A stretch of 64,000 nucleotides of DNA, taken from Muribaculaceae bacterium. Its GTDB lineage: Bacteria > Bacteroidota > Bacteroidia > Bacteroidales > Muribaculaceae. Both the position numbers and the translations under genes were made by a program. Shown here piece after piece: positions 1 through 7,818 of this stretch (position 1 is the first letter of the stretch; the number at the start of each line of letters is the position of its first letter). The notes beneath the pieces were generated by a model. The model ran no database searches, was not told the origin of the DNA, and saw nothing but the letters and a program-made list of their open reading frames with translations. Where the stretch lies: the NCBI GenBank assembly GCA_017557665.1, contig JAFYYI010000034.1, forward strand, positions 62,001 through 126,000, given 5' to 3'.

Positions 1-87
1 GGCAAGGAAGCCGTTAAGGATGCTGCTGCCGATGCTGCTCAGAAGACCGCTGACGCTGCTCAGCAGGCTGCCGACAAGCTGAAATAA
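1..87 (+). CDS. C-terminal end of an Ala-rich protein (partial)
   Basis: The window opens inside a reading frame that ends at a TAA. The 28 visible residues are an Ala/Lys/Asp/Gln heptad-like pattern (repeats of the type DAAQKTADAAQ), as expected for an amphipathic helix. The start and any signal sequence lie outside the window, so no function can be given. A strong bidirectional terminator hairpin follows 33 bases later, which supports this as a true gene end. Confidence 0.6.
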   Translation, partial: GKEAVKDAAADAAQKTADAAQQAADKLK

Positions 88-120
88 TCTAGAACACAAG
101 ATTAATTCCTAATAACAAAT

Positions 121-155
121 CAGGGCTGACCCACACGGGTCGGCCCTGATTGTTT
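121..155. terminator. Bidirectional intrinsic terminator
   Basis: A 12-base arm at 121-132 pairs with 137-148 around an ACAC loop, with a single G-T mismatch. A T-rich tail follows on the + strand and the complementary side reads into ATTTGTTATT on the - strand. It lies between the convergent ends of the Ala-rich gene (+) and the GNAT gene (-) and can serve both. Confidence 0.8.
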
Positions 156-174
156 AATACCGTTCCGTTTGCAA

Positions 175-690
175 TTATTTTACTGTTGTCAGCTGGTAGG
201 CCAAGCGCTCATCCCCATTGAGCAGATAAATGATGCCACAATAGGTAAAACCATAACGGTCGATGACATGGCGCATGATGACATTGTCGCGATGAGTGTC
301 GATGCGCAAGTTTCCGGCAACCGCCATACAGTAGTCCATCACATCATTGAAGACACCATGACTTGCCGCTGAACTGGCCAGGCGGTGAACCACATAATAA
401 GGCTTATCATCCAGCCACTGCCCCTCATAGATTTCTTTATAGGTGGGTTCCGGACCAGGGATAAAGGCAAACGAGGCGACCACTTCCCCACCCTCTTCCA
501 CACACAAGTAGCAATGGCCATTGTGAATGTCGGTCTCGATGGTCTCGCGGCTGGGATAGCCGTCAATCCACTGATTCACGTTGCCACAAGAACGCATGAT
601 GCCACGCGCCTGTTCGATGAGTCGCATGATGACCGGCACATCTTCCATCAAAGCCAGCCTAAAAATCCTATTCCTCCTATTGTTCATCAT
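175..690 (-). CDS. GNAT family N-acetyltransferase
   Basis: The 171-residue protein has the size and pattern of a single GNAT domain. It has an N-terminal strand followed by helix (residues about 8-30), a central segment where the variable substrate region sits (EGGEVVASFAF, then a Tyr/Trp-rich stretch), and a C-terminal motif NLRIDTHRDN...RYGF, the usual GNAT strand-helix ending. GNAT enzymes transfer an acetyl group from acetyl-CoA to an amine; the substrate cannot be read from sequence. It is the last gene of a leftward cluster (mutS2, M3 peptidase, lipoprotein, GNAT), 33 bases after the lipoprotein gene, and is closed by the terminator at 121-155. No membrane segment or signal peptide is present, so it is cytoplasmic. 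Confidence 0.8.
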   Translation of the reverse strand: MMNNRRNRIFRLALMEDVPVIMRLIEQARGIMRSCGNVNQWIDGYPSRETIETDIHNGHCYLCVEEGGEVVASFAFIPGPEPTYKEIYEGQWLDDKPYYVVHRLASSAASHGVFNDVMDYCMAVAGNLRIDTHRDNVIMRHVIDRYGFTYCGIIYLLNGDERLAYQLTTVK

Positions 691-723
691 CTGATTTCTG
701 TTAGCATCGGGACGTACTGTAGG

Positions 724-1155
724 TCAAAAATCCTTTATCATCTCTTGGATTTCATCGTTAGGAAAGTCTATCGTCGTGATCAACCCTGAACGATTACCCT
801 TATACTGATAACGCAAATTCTTACCAGTGGCCTTGATCAAAGACATGAAACCATACAATTCGGAGTCAGGCGTACTCAGGGCGATTATCTGTTTTTTCAG
901 GTTAATTCTGAATTGTTCTCTCTGATCGATGAATTGCGCATAATCCAGCGCATTCTCGTCAATCACATATTCATAAGTCACAACGTCACCATCGCGGGAC
1001 AAGGATAACAGGGTCGTGGCATTATCCACCTGCATAGGCATATTCTTGTTAGACGCTGCGATTTCCTTATCCAGCAATGCCTCATTTGAATTGTCCTTGC
1101 ATGACAACACCATCAATAAAGGACATAACATCAATAAAAAGAATAGCTTTTTCAT
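724..1155 (-). CDS. Small lipoprotein, unknown function
   Basis: The 143-residue protein starts with a short Lys-containing n-region and a hydrophobic core, ending in a lipobox (VLSC, Cys19), so it is probably lipidated and held on the outer or inner membrane facing the periplasm. The mature part is mixed alpha/beta with one internal Arg/Lys-rich stretch near residues 78-90. I do not recognise a family. It lies 20 bases downstream of the M3 peptidase gene and 33 bases upstream of the GNAT gene, all on the same strand, so co-transcription is likely. There is no enzymatic motif. Confidence 0.75.
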   Translation of the reverse strand: MKKLFFLLMLCPLLMVLSCKDNSNEALLDKEIAASNKNMPMQVDNATTLLSLSRDGDVVTYEYVIDENALDYAQFIDQREQFRINLKKQIIALSTPDSELYGFMSLIKATGKNLRYQYKGNRSGLITTIDFPNDEIQEMIKDF

Positions 1156-1175
1156 GTCTATAAATGATTATTTTG

Positions 1176-3221
1176 TCATTGTTTTGTGATGCCGTCGCGG
1201 CGCATCATGGCCTCAATGCCCGGCTCTGTGCCACGGAAACGCTTATAGAGCGTCATCGGGGCCTCGGTACCACCACGCGAAAGCACGTTTTCCACCCAAG
1301 AACGAGCCGTGTCACGATTGAAGATGCCATCTTGCTTGAACTTGTCAAAGGCATCACACTCAATCATCTCGGCCCACTTATAGCCGTAATAGCCTGCCGC
1401 ATAGCCACCTGAAAAAATGTGGGTGAAATGCGATGACGTGATGCAGCCATCCACGGGTTCAAATGCCTGGACACTGTTGACGGCCTTTTGTTCAAACGAG
1501 AAATCATCGCCCTCATAAGGTTCATCAAGGCTATGCCATGCCATATCGATATAGCCGAAACCTAACTGCCTCACGCAAGCATAGGCCGCCCCATATTGAG
1601 AAGACGCCAGCAGTTTATCAATCAATTCCTGCGGAACAGGTTCGCCAGTCAGGTAATGACGTGCGAAGCTATCAAGAAACTCTCGCTCGTAGACGTAGTT
1701 CTCATTGAACTGTGACGGCACCTCCACAAAGTCGCGATAGACGTTAGTGCCCGACAGGGACTGATATTTGCAACGGCTCAACAACTGATGAAGCGCATGG
1801 CCGAACTCATGCATGAACGTCTCCACCTCACGCACAGTGAGCAGCGACGGCTTGGCATCGGTGGGCCTTGTGAAATTCATCGTCAAGGTCACCAACGGAC
1901 GCACATCATTGCCATTTTCATCGATGTACTGCTCGCGGAAACTCGTCATCCATGCCCCGCTCTGCTTGGTGGCACGAGGGAAGAAATCCAAATAGAGCAT
2001 TCCCACAGCTTTACCATCCTCATCGGTCACATTATAGACCTCCACTTCGGGGTGGAACACCTGGGCGTCTTGGTTGGACAGGAAGCGCAGGCCATACATC
2101 CGTTTAGCAAAGCCGAAAACACCTGCTGTCACTTGTCCCAGTTCAAAATAGGGGCGAAGCAACTCGTCATTGATTTCGAACATCGAGTCCTTCTCTTTAT
2201 TGCTATAGTAGCTATAGTCCCAGGGGAGGATTCTCATTGGTTTGCCTTCCAGCTTGGTGGCGAACGCTTCGAGACGCTCCATCTCGCGTTGCTCCACTGG
2301 CAGGTAGGCATCGCGCAAGCGGTTGAGCATGTCATAAACGTTGGACGGCGTCCTGGCCATAGTGTGCTGCAGTTTGTAGTCGGCAAACGTTTTGAAGCCC
2401 ATCAAACGAGCAATTTCCAGCCTTGTATTGGCAATCTCACGCAAAATGTCCAGATTACAGTATTCGCCAGCAGTGCATTGACTGTTGAACATCTTATACA
2501 GCTTCTCTCGCAAGTCGCGACGGCTGCTGTATTTCATGAACGGGACATAACTGGGTGCGTGAAGCGTCACCAGCCATTCATCCTCGCGGCCCTTGTCTTT
2601 GGCAGCCTGCTTGGCGGCGTCAAGAGCACTCTCGGGAAGCCCGTCAAGGTCATCGGCCGTCAGCCACAATTCATAGCATGAAGTCTCTTTAAGGGCATTC
2701 TGATCAAATTTCAACGTTAACTCCGTCAGGTGCTTGGACAATTGACGATAGCGCTCACGGTCCTCGCCTTCCAGGTTGGCACCGCTACGCACAAAGCCGT
2801 CATAGGTTTCCTGCATGAGCATCCTGTCTTCCACATCATGGTGATCAGCGTCAAAGTGGTCATGCGCATATTTCACGCGTTGCCACAATTGTTCGTTGAG
2901 AGTGATGCTGTTGAAGTGTTCGCTCAACACAGGCGCCATGCGCTCACTTAGCGCCAGTAGTTCGTCATCAGCATTACATGACAGCATGGGATAGAAGACG
3001 CCCAGAACACGATTTAGCGTGGCCCCACAGCGGTCGAGGGCGACAATGGTGTTCTCAAACGTCGCTTCGGCCTCATTCTCGGTAATCGCTTTCACCTCGG
3101 CATCATGTTCCTTGATGCCTTGACGGATAGCAGGTTCATAGTCGGCCGTCGTGATACGGTCAAAGGGTATAGCTCCACCTGTGGTGGTAAACGGTTTCAA
3201 AAAAATATTGTTCTCTATCAT
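1176..3221 (-). CDS. M3 family zinc metallopeptidase (oligopeptidase / dipeptidyl carboxypeptidase)
   Basis: A 681-residue protein of the thimet/oligopeptidase A family, which degrades short peptides in the cytoplasm or periplasm. The zinc site HEFGH is at about residues 471-475, followed by the third-ligand motif (Glu about residue 500, in FVEVPSQFNENY), and the C-terminal HIFSGGYAAGYYGYKW block typical of M3 enzymes is present. The frame stays open upstream to 3323, but that extension runs into the end of mutS2 and looks unlike the family. The ATG at 3221 (MIENNIFLKPF) matches normal M3 N-termini and leaves a 41-base gap to mutS2. No signal peptide follows this start, so a cytoplasmic role in peptide recycling is most likely. 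Whether it is Dcp-like or PrlC-like cannot be decided by eye. Confidence 0.92.
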   Translation of the reverse strand: MIENNIFLKPFTTTGGAIPFDRITTADYEPAIRQGIKEHDAEVKAITENEAEATFENTIVALDRCGATLNRVLGVFYPMLSCNADDELLALSERMAPVLSEHFNSITLNEQLWQRVKYAHDHFDADHHDVEDRMLMQETYDGFVRSGANLEGEDRERYRQLSKHLTELTLKFDQNALKETSCYELWLTADDLDGLPESALDAAKQAAKDKGREDEWLVTLHAPSYVPFMKYSSRRDLREKLYKMFNSQCTAGEYCNLDILREIANTRLEIARLMGFKTFADYKLQHTMARTPSNVYDMLNRLRDAYLPVEQREMERLEAFATKLEGKPMRILPWDYSYYSNKEKDSMFEINDELLRPYFELGQVTAGVFGFAKRMYGLRFLSNQDAQVFHPEVEVYNVTDEDGKAVGMLYLDFFPRATKQSGAWMTSFREQYIDENGNDVRPLVTLTMNFTRPTDAKPSLLTVREVETFMHEFGHALHQLLSRCKYQSLSGTNVYRDFVEVPSQFNENYVYEREFLDSFARHYLTGEPVPQELIDKLLASSQYGAAYACVRQLGFGYIDMAWHSLDEPYEGDDFSFEQKAVNSVQAFEPVDGCITSSHFTHIFSGGYAAGYYGYKWAEMIECDAFDKFKQDGIFNRDTARSWVENVLSRGGTEAPMTLYKRFRGTEPGIEAMMRRDGITKQ

Positions 3222-3262
3222 AATTGGACTTAGTTGACAAATTGGTTGAATCGGACAATCCC

Positions 3263-5716
3263 TTACTCGAGTTCCACCACTGTGATACCTGCACCACCAA
3301 ACTGCACATGCTCGTCTCGGCAACTTTTCACACCACTCACTGTGAGCAGGTACTGACGGATGGCCACCTTCAAGGCGCCAGTTCCCGTACCGTGGAGGAT
3401 GCGCACACGCTGTGCGTTGAACTGGATGGCATCGTCGATGAAATAGGTAATCGTTTGCAACGCCTCATCGGCTCGCATGCCGCGCACGTCTATATCGGGT
3501 TTGAAATTCAGCTGGCGTGTGCGAATCTCATCGGTGGTACTGCGGCCCAACGACTCGGCCTTGGGGGCTTTCTCCTTGCGCATGGTGCGCTCCACCTTGT
3601 CGGCCTCGATGCGCGTCTTGATGTTTCCGAAGGCCACGAGGGCATATTTCTCGTCAATGCTGATGAGCGTGCCCACGGTTGTTGTACCTTTCAGGACCAC
3701 GTTGTCACCAGCCTGCAAGGGACGTTCCTTGGCTACAGTCTTCGGAGACGCCTTCTTTGGTTGCTTGCGACGCGGCTTGTCTTTAGGCGTCAGCTCCTTC
3801 AGGCGCGAGGGCGTCTCGGGTTCCTCGGCATTGAGACGCTGCTTGAATTCGTCAAGCTGACGTCGTAACTCCTTGGTTCGTTCCTTTTCAGCCTGTTGAT
3901 GGCGTATTTCCTTAATGGTGCGTTCAATCTGGGCATTACTGCCACGCAGGATTTCTTGTGCCTCGGCACGAGCATCGTGGATAATCTGTTTGTGCTCGGC
4001 GCGGATGTTATCCAAGCGCTCGTCATAATCAGCAATCATCTGGTCAAGGCGTTTCTCCTTGGCTCGCACGTCTTGTCGCTTGTTTTCCCAATAGCGGCGG
4101 TCACGCACGATATCGAGCAGATACTTATCCATATTGATGTAATCACTGCCCACAATCTCGCTGGCCTTATCAATAACCTGGTGCGGAAGTCCTGTCTTGC
4201 GCGCTATCTCGATAGCAAACGAACTGCCGGGATAGCCAACGGAGAGCTGGAACAAAGGCTGCATACGCTGCCTGTCATACAGCATCGCACCATTGACCAC
4301 GCCATCGGTCTCCTCGGCAAAGTGCTTGAGGTTCTGATAGTGGGTCGTAACCACACCCATCACTTGATGTTCATTGAGTAGCTCCAGGATAGCTTGGGCG
4401 ATGGCCCCACCAATCTGCGGCTCGGTGCCACTACCCATCTCGTCGATGAGGATGAGGGTTTCCTTGCCACCTTTGGAGAGAAACAGCTTCATGTTCTGGA
4501 GGTGGCTGCTGTAGGTACTCAAATCATTCTCGATGCTCTGCTGGTCACCGATGTCGATGAATATATCATGAAAAATGCCGATGTGTGAATTGTCGCGCAC
4601 TGTCGGCAACAAGCCACACTGTACCATATACTGCACCACACCCACAGTTTTCAAGCACACCGACTTGCCACCGGCGTTTGGACCAGAGATAACCAGGATG
4701 CGATCCTGCTTGTTCAAGCTGATATTTAAAGGCACCACCTCTTTACCTTGAGTGCGCAGAGAGAGCATCAAGGCCGGGTGAATAGCGCTGTACCATTCAA
4801 CGACCGGCTTGCGATCAACATGGCACAGTTGAGCACCGACATCTTGAGCAAATAAAGCCTTGGCACGAATGAAGTCGAGCATTCCCAAGGTTTCAAGCAC
4901 TGAAGCCAGCTCGTCGAGATGGGGGCGTATCTGATCGGTCACCGCCGTTAGGATGCGTATGATTTCACGGGCTATCTCGGCTTCGGTCTCACGAATGCGG
5001 TTATTGGCCTCGACGATAGCATCAGGCTCAATGAACACAGTCTTTCCTGTAGCGCTCTCATCATGGACGATACCGTGCAGCTTGCGCTTGTTCATCGCAC
5101 TCACGGGCAGCACCAGCCTGCCGTCACGCAACGAGGGTTGCACGTCATTATCAAGGATGCCGTCCTGTTTTCCCTGGGCGATAATGCGACGCAGGGTGCC
5201 ATTGATGCTACTGGTCACCCTGGCTATCGAAATACGAAGGTCACGCAGTTGTGGCGATGCAGTGTCCTTGATGTTGCCCGCCTTGTCGAGCACATGGCCT
5301 ATGGCGGCACTTAAGTCGGGGAAGGACTGTATGCCGCTTGTCAACTGTCGCAGACGCGGATATGGTGTCTGCCCATCATCATCAAGGGCAAAGAACCGCA
5401 CCACCTGGGAAACTGTCGTGAGCAGGCGTTGCAGGTCAAACAAACGCTCTGCCGACAGAAAGGTGCCTGGAGTAGACACCTCCTTGAGGACCACGCGCAA
5501 ATCGAAATAATAACTCAACGGGAATTCCTTACCGGTTTGAATAATAGAAAGGAACTCGTTGGTCTCCTCAAGCCAGCGCAACACCTCATCGCGGCGCGTT
5601 GAGAAACGCATCCGCGGCACATTGGCAGCACCCAATGCGCTCACACAATGGCGCTCCAACTCACGCCTGACGGCATCAAAGCCAATCTTGCTCTCAAAAG
5701 TTGAGGGATAAATCAT
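3263..5716 (-). CDS. mutS2: MutS2 family ATPase / Smr endonuclease
   Basis: The 817-residue protein has the MutS2 order: an N-terminal core/lever helical region, a MutS-type ATPase with Walker A GPNAGGKS (345-352) and Walker B region LILIDEMGSGTEP, a long charged coiled coil (about 520-650), and a C-terminal Smr domain (about 743-817) with the HGTGTG motif. MutS2 proteins resolve or suppress recombination intermediates, and in some bacteria rescue collided ribosomes; which applies here is not visible. The frame is open 25 codons further upstream, but ATG 5716 gives the family start (MIYPSTFESKIGFD). It lies only five bases past the -7 box at 5721-5728, so the transcript is probably leaderless. 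The M3 peptidase gene follows 41 bases downstream. Confidence 0.95.
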   Translation of the reverse strand: MIYPSTFESKIGFDAVRRELERHCVSALGAANVPRMRFSTRRDEVLRWLEETNEFLSIIQTGKEFPLSYYFDLRVVLKEVSTPGTFLSAERLFDLQRLLTTVSQVVRFFALDDDGQTPYPRLRQLTSGIQSFPDLSAAIGHVLDKAGNIKDTASPQLRDLRISIARVTSSINGTLRRIIAQGKQDGILDNDVQPSLRDGRLVLPVSAMNKRKLHGIVHDESATGKTVFIEPDAIVEANNRIRETEAEIAREIIRILTAVTDQIRPHLDELASVLETLGMLDFIRAKALFAQDVGAQLCHVDRKPVVEWYSAIHPALMLSLRTQGKEVVPLNISLNKQDRILVISGPNAGGKSVCLKTVGVVQYMVQCGLLPTVRDNSHIGIFHDIFIDIGDQQSIENDLSTYSSHLQNMKLFLSKGGKETLILIDEMGSGTEPQIGGAIAQAILELLNEHQVMGVVTTHYQNLKHFAEETDGVVNGAMLYDRQRMQPLFQLSVGYPGSSFAIEIARKTGLPHQVIDKASEIVGSDYINMDKYLLDIVRDRRYWENKRQDVRAKEKRLDQMIADYDERLDNIRAEHKQIIHDARAEAQEILRGSNAQIERTIKEIRHQQAEKERTKELRRQLDEFKQRLNAEEPETPSRLKELTPKDKPRRKQPKKASPKTVAKERPLQAGDNVVLKGTTTVGTLISIDEKYALVAFGNIKTRIEADKVERTMRKEKAPKAESLGRSTTDEIRTRQLNFKPDIDVRGMRADEALQTITYFIDDAIQFNAQRVRILHGTGTGALKVAIRQYLLTVSGVKSCRDEHVQFGGAGITVVELE

Positions 5717-5720
5717 AGTA

Positions 5721-5740
5721 CAAAAGTAGTGCAAGTCGAG
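5721..5740 (-). promoter_or_regulatory. Extended Bacteroidetes promoter of mutS2
   Basis: On the - strand this reads CTCGACTTGCACTACTTTTG, ending in the -7 box TACTTTTG. The start codon of mutS2 (5716) follows after only four bases. The same extended 20-base pattern occurs before gpmI, uvrD and the ADP-ribosylglycohydrolase gene. Just upstream lies an AT-rich imperfect palindrome (AAACAAAAT ... ATTTTGTTT). Confidence 0.75.
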
Positions 5741-5827
5741 CACAAAACAAAATTTATTTTGATTTTGTTTAGACACTGCCCATTTTAGCAAAAAGCGGTC
5801 ATTTTTCGTGATTCAACGAAATATTTG

Positions 5828-5930
5828 TATCTTTGCGCCATCATCAATCAAATCTTATCTATCTGATTCGAGAAAAAACGACGCCCCGTTGACGGCATTA
5901 TTGACCTCACGGGGCACTTTTTATATTTTA
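5828..5930 (+). ncRNA. Candidate small RNA or terminated leader
   Basis: A -7 box TATCTTTG (5828-5835) is followed about 48 bases later by a GC hairpin (GCCCCGT 5883-5889 with ACGGGGC 5909-5915) and the T-rich tail ACTTTTTATATTTTATT. There is no ATG in between. This is the layout of a short independent transcript of roughly 85 bases. The peptidase gene at 6039 has a separate possible box (TACATTTG, 5967-5974). The hairpin also has a T run on the - strand, but no upstream gene would need it there. No RNA family is recognised. Confidence 0.4.
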
Positions 5931-6038
5931 TTCTTTGCATTTTCCCCATTATTCAAAAATAATGATTACATTTGCAAGTTGTAATACAGCGAAATTATTC
6001 AATTAACCTAACATTAATAATTAACAGACTAAATTTTT

Positions 6039-7244
6039 ATGAAGAAATTTTTGTTCTTATTGCTTGCTTCGGCTGTTGCAATCAACGTTATGGCCGATGA
6101 TAAGGTTGTCATCCCCGACAGCACAGGTTTCAAGTTTACCGACACCAAGGAAATTCGCCACACTCCCGTCAAGGACCAGAACAAGTCCGGAACGTGCTGG
6201 TGCTATTCGACCAACTCATTCTTTGAGAACGAGATTCTGCGAATCACCGGCAAGGAGGTTCACCTGAGCGAGGGCTTTGTAGTCAACCACTGCTACTATG
6301 ACAAGGCCGTCAAGTACATCCGCATGGATGGCACGATCAACTTCGCCGAGGGTGGCGCCGCCGAGGACGTTCCCTACGTTTGGCGCAAATACGGTATGGT
6401 GCCCAACGAGGTGTACACCGGCATGACCTATGGTGACAAGAAGTTTGACACCCATGAGTTGACGACACTGCTGAGTGGCTATGTTGGCACCATCAACAAG
6501 AACAGCCGCGGTAAGCTCACTCCCGCCTGGATGGACGGCCTGAAAGGCATCCTCGACGGTTACATGGGCAAGATGCCTGAGACCTTCGTCTATGAGGGTA
6601 AGACCTATACTCCGCAGACCTGGGCAGCCAGCCTCGGCCTCAACATGGACGATTATGTGCCCATCGCATCGTTCACCCACCACCCCTACTATCAGCCCTT
6701 CATCCTTGAGGTGGCCGACAACTGGTTGTGGTCAAGCTACCAGAACGTGCCCATCGACGAGCTGCTCGAGATTGCCAACTATGCCATTGACAACGGCTAC
6801 AGCATCGCTTGGGGTTCCGACGTCAGCGAGAAGGGATTCAAGTGGCGCAATGGTTATGCCATCCTTCCCGTCAAGAAGGATGTTCCCGATGCAGCAGGCA
6901 CCGACATGGCACGCTGGGCTCAGCTGAGCGACAAGGACCGCGAGGCCGAGTTGTGGGACATCAAGGGCCCGGTTAAGGAGCAGTGGGTAACCCCTGAAGA
7001 GCGTCAGGAGATGTTTGACAACAAGGAGACCACCGACGACCACGGCATGGTTATCATGGGTAAGGCTGTTGACCAGGAAGGCAACAAGTACTTCAAGGTA
7101 CAGAACAGCTGGGACACCAACCAGCTCTATGAAGGCTACTTCTACTGCAGTGAGGCCTTCTTCCGCGCCAAGACCCTCAACATCCTCGTTCACAAGGATG
7201 CCATCCCCGCCAAAATTGCCAAGAAGATGGGCATTAAGAAGTAA
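6039..7244 (+). CDS. Exported C1B cysteine aminopeptidase (bleomycin hydrolase/PepC-like)
   Basis: The 401-residue protein has a signal peptide (MKKFLFLLLASAVAINVMA, cleavage near 19/20) and a papain-fold C1B domain. The catalytic Cys is Cys53 in KDQNKSGTCWCYS, after the oxyanion Gln47. The catalytic His is in TTDDHGMVIMG and the Asn in VQNSWDT near the C-terminus. C1B enzymes such as PepC are usually cytoplasmic aminopeptidases; the exported form is a Bacteroidetes trait and points to peptide breakdown in the periplasm or at the surface. It stands alone in a + transcription unit, with ridA 90 bases downstream. Confidence 0.9.
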   Translation: MKKFLFLLLASAVAINVMADDKVVIPDSTGFKFTDTKEIRHTPVKDQNKSGTCWCYSTNSFFENEILRITGKEVHLSEGFVVNHCYYDKAVKYIRMDGTINFAEGGAAEDVPYVWRKYGMVPNEVYTGMTYGDKKFDTHELTTLLSGYVGTINKNSRGKLTPAWMDGLKGILDGYMGKMPETFVYEGKTYTPQTWAASLGLNMDDYVPIASFTHHPYYQPFILEVADNWLWSSYQNVPIDELLEIANYAIDNGYSIAWGSDVSEKGFKWRNGYAILPVKKDVPDAAGTDMARWAQLSDKDREAELWDIKGPVKEQWVTPEERQEMFDNKETTDDHGMVIMGKAVDQEGNKYFKVQNSWDTNQLYEGYFYCSEAFFRAKTLNILVHKDAIPAKIAKKMGIKK

Positions 7245-7334
7245 TCATTTCAATTCATTGTTGTCAGTCTCCAATGCATGTCAATGGAGACTGACAACTC
7301 TAATTATCAAATCATAAACATTAAACTAATTAAA

Positions 7335-7712
7335 ATGAAAGCATTAAACACCGACAAGGCACCTGCTGCCATCGGACCTTACAGCCAGGCTATCCGCACC
7401 GGCAACCTCGTCTTCGTATCAGGTCAGCTCCCCATCATTCCCGAGACAGGTAACTTCCCCAAGGGAGGCGTAAAAGAGCAGACCCACCAAAGCCTCAAGA
7501 ACGCACGTGCCATCCTCCAAAGTGAGGGTCTCGACCTCAAAGACGTTGTTAAAACTACCGTATTCCTCAGTGACATTGCCAACTTTGGCCCGATGAATGA
7601 GGTATATGCCGAATATTTCACTGCCCCCTACCCCGCCCGTTGCGCATTTGCCGTCAAGGATCTGCCCAAGGGTGCCCTTGTCGAGATTGAACTCATTGCC
7701 GAGGCCGAGTAA
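7335..7712 (+). CDS. ridA: RidA family enamine/imine deaminase
   Basis: A 125-residue RidA protein that hydrolyses reactive 2-aminoacrylate and related imines released by PLP enzymes, protecting cytosolic enzymes. Family marks are APAAIGPYSQA at the N-terminus, the VSGQLP strand, and the YPARCAFAV segment carrying the conserved active-site Arg; the C-terminus ends LVEIELIA. The frame is open 19 codons upstream, but the ATG at 7335 (MKALNTDKAP) fits the family length of about 125. It is 90 bases after the C1B peptidase gene and closed by a strong terminator at 7736. Confidence 0.95.
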   Translation: MKALNTDKAPAAIGPYSQAIRTGNLVFVSGQLPIIPETGNFPKGGVKEQTHQSLKNARAILQSEGLDLKDVVKTTVFLSDIANFGPMNEVYAEYFTAPYPARCAFAVKDLPKGALVEIELIAEAE

Positions 7713-7735
7713 TATCCCTAACAAAGGATACTATC

Positions 7736-7772
7736 AACAAGGGCGCAGCCATATGGCCGCGCCCTTGTTTTG
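7736..7772 (+). terminator. Intrinsic terminator after ridA
   Basis: An 11-base perfect stem (7736-7746 with 7759-7769), extended by an inner GCC/GGC pair around ATAT, is followed by TTTTG. It lies 23 bases after the ridA stop and separates it from the convergent surface-protein gene. Confidence 0.9.
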
Positions 7773-7791
7773 ATACTATCGTCGTCACTTT

Positions 7792-7815
7792 AGAGACACA
7801 AAAACTTGCGTCTAC
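7792..7815. repeat. Degenerate AGACGCAA / TTGCGTCT palindrome (copy 1)
   Basis: AGAGACACAAAAACTTGCG plus TCTAC forms an imperfect inverted repeat just beyond the stop of the FGE-like gene. A sister copy lies at 15050-15074 in the opposite orientation. Short palindromes of this kind are scattered in Bacteroidales intergenic DNA; no function is visible. Confidence 0.4.
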
Positions 7816-7818
7816 CCC

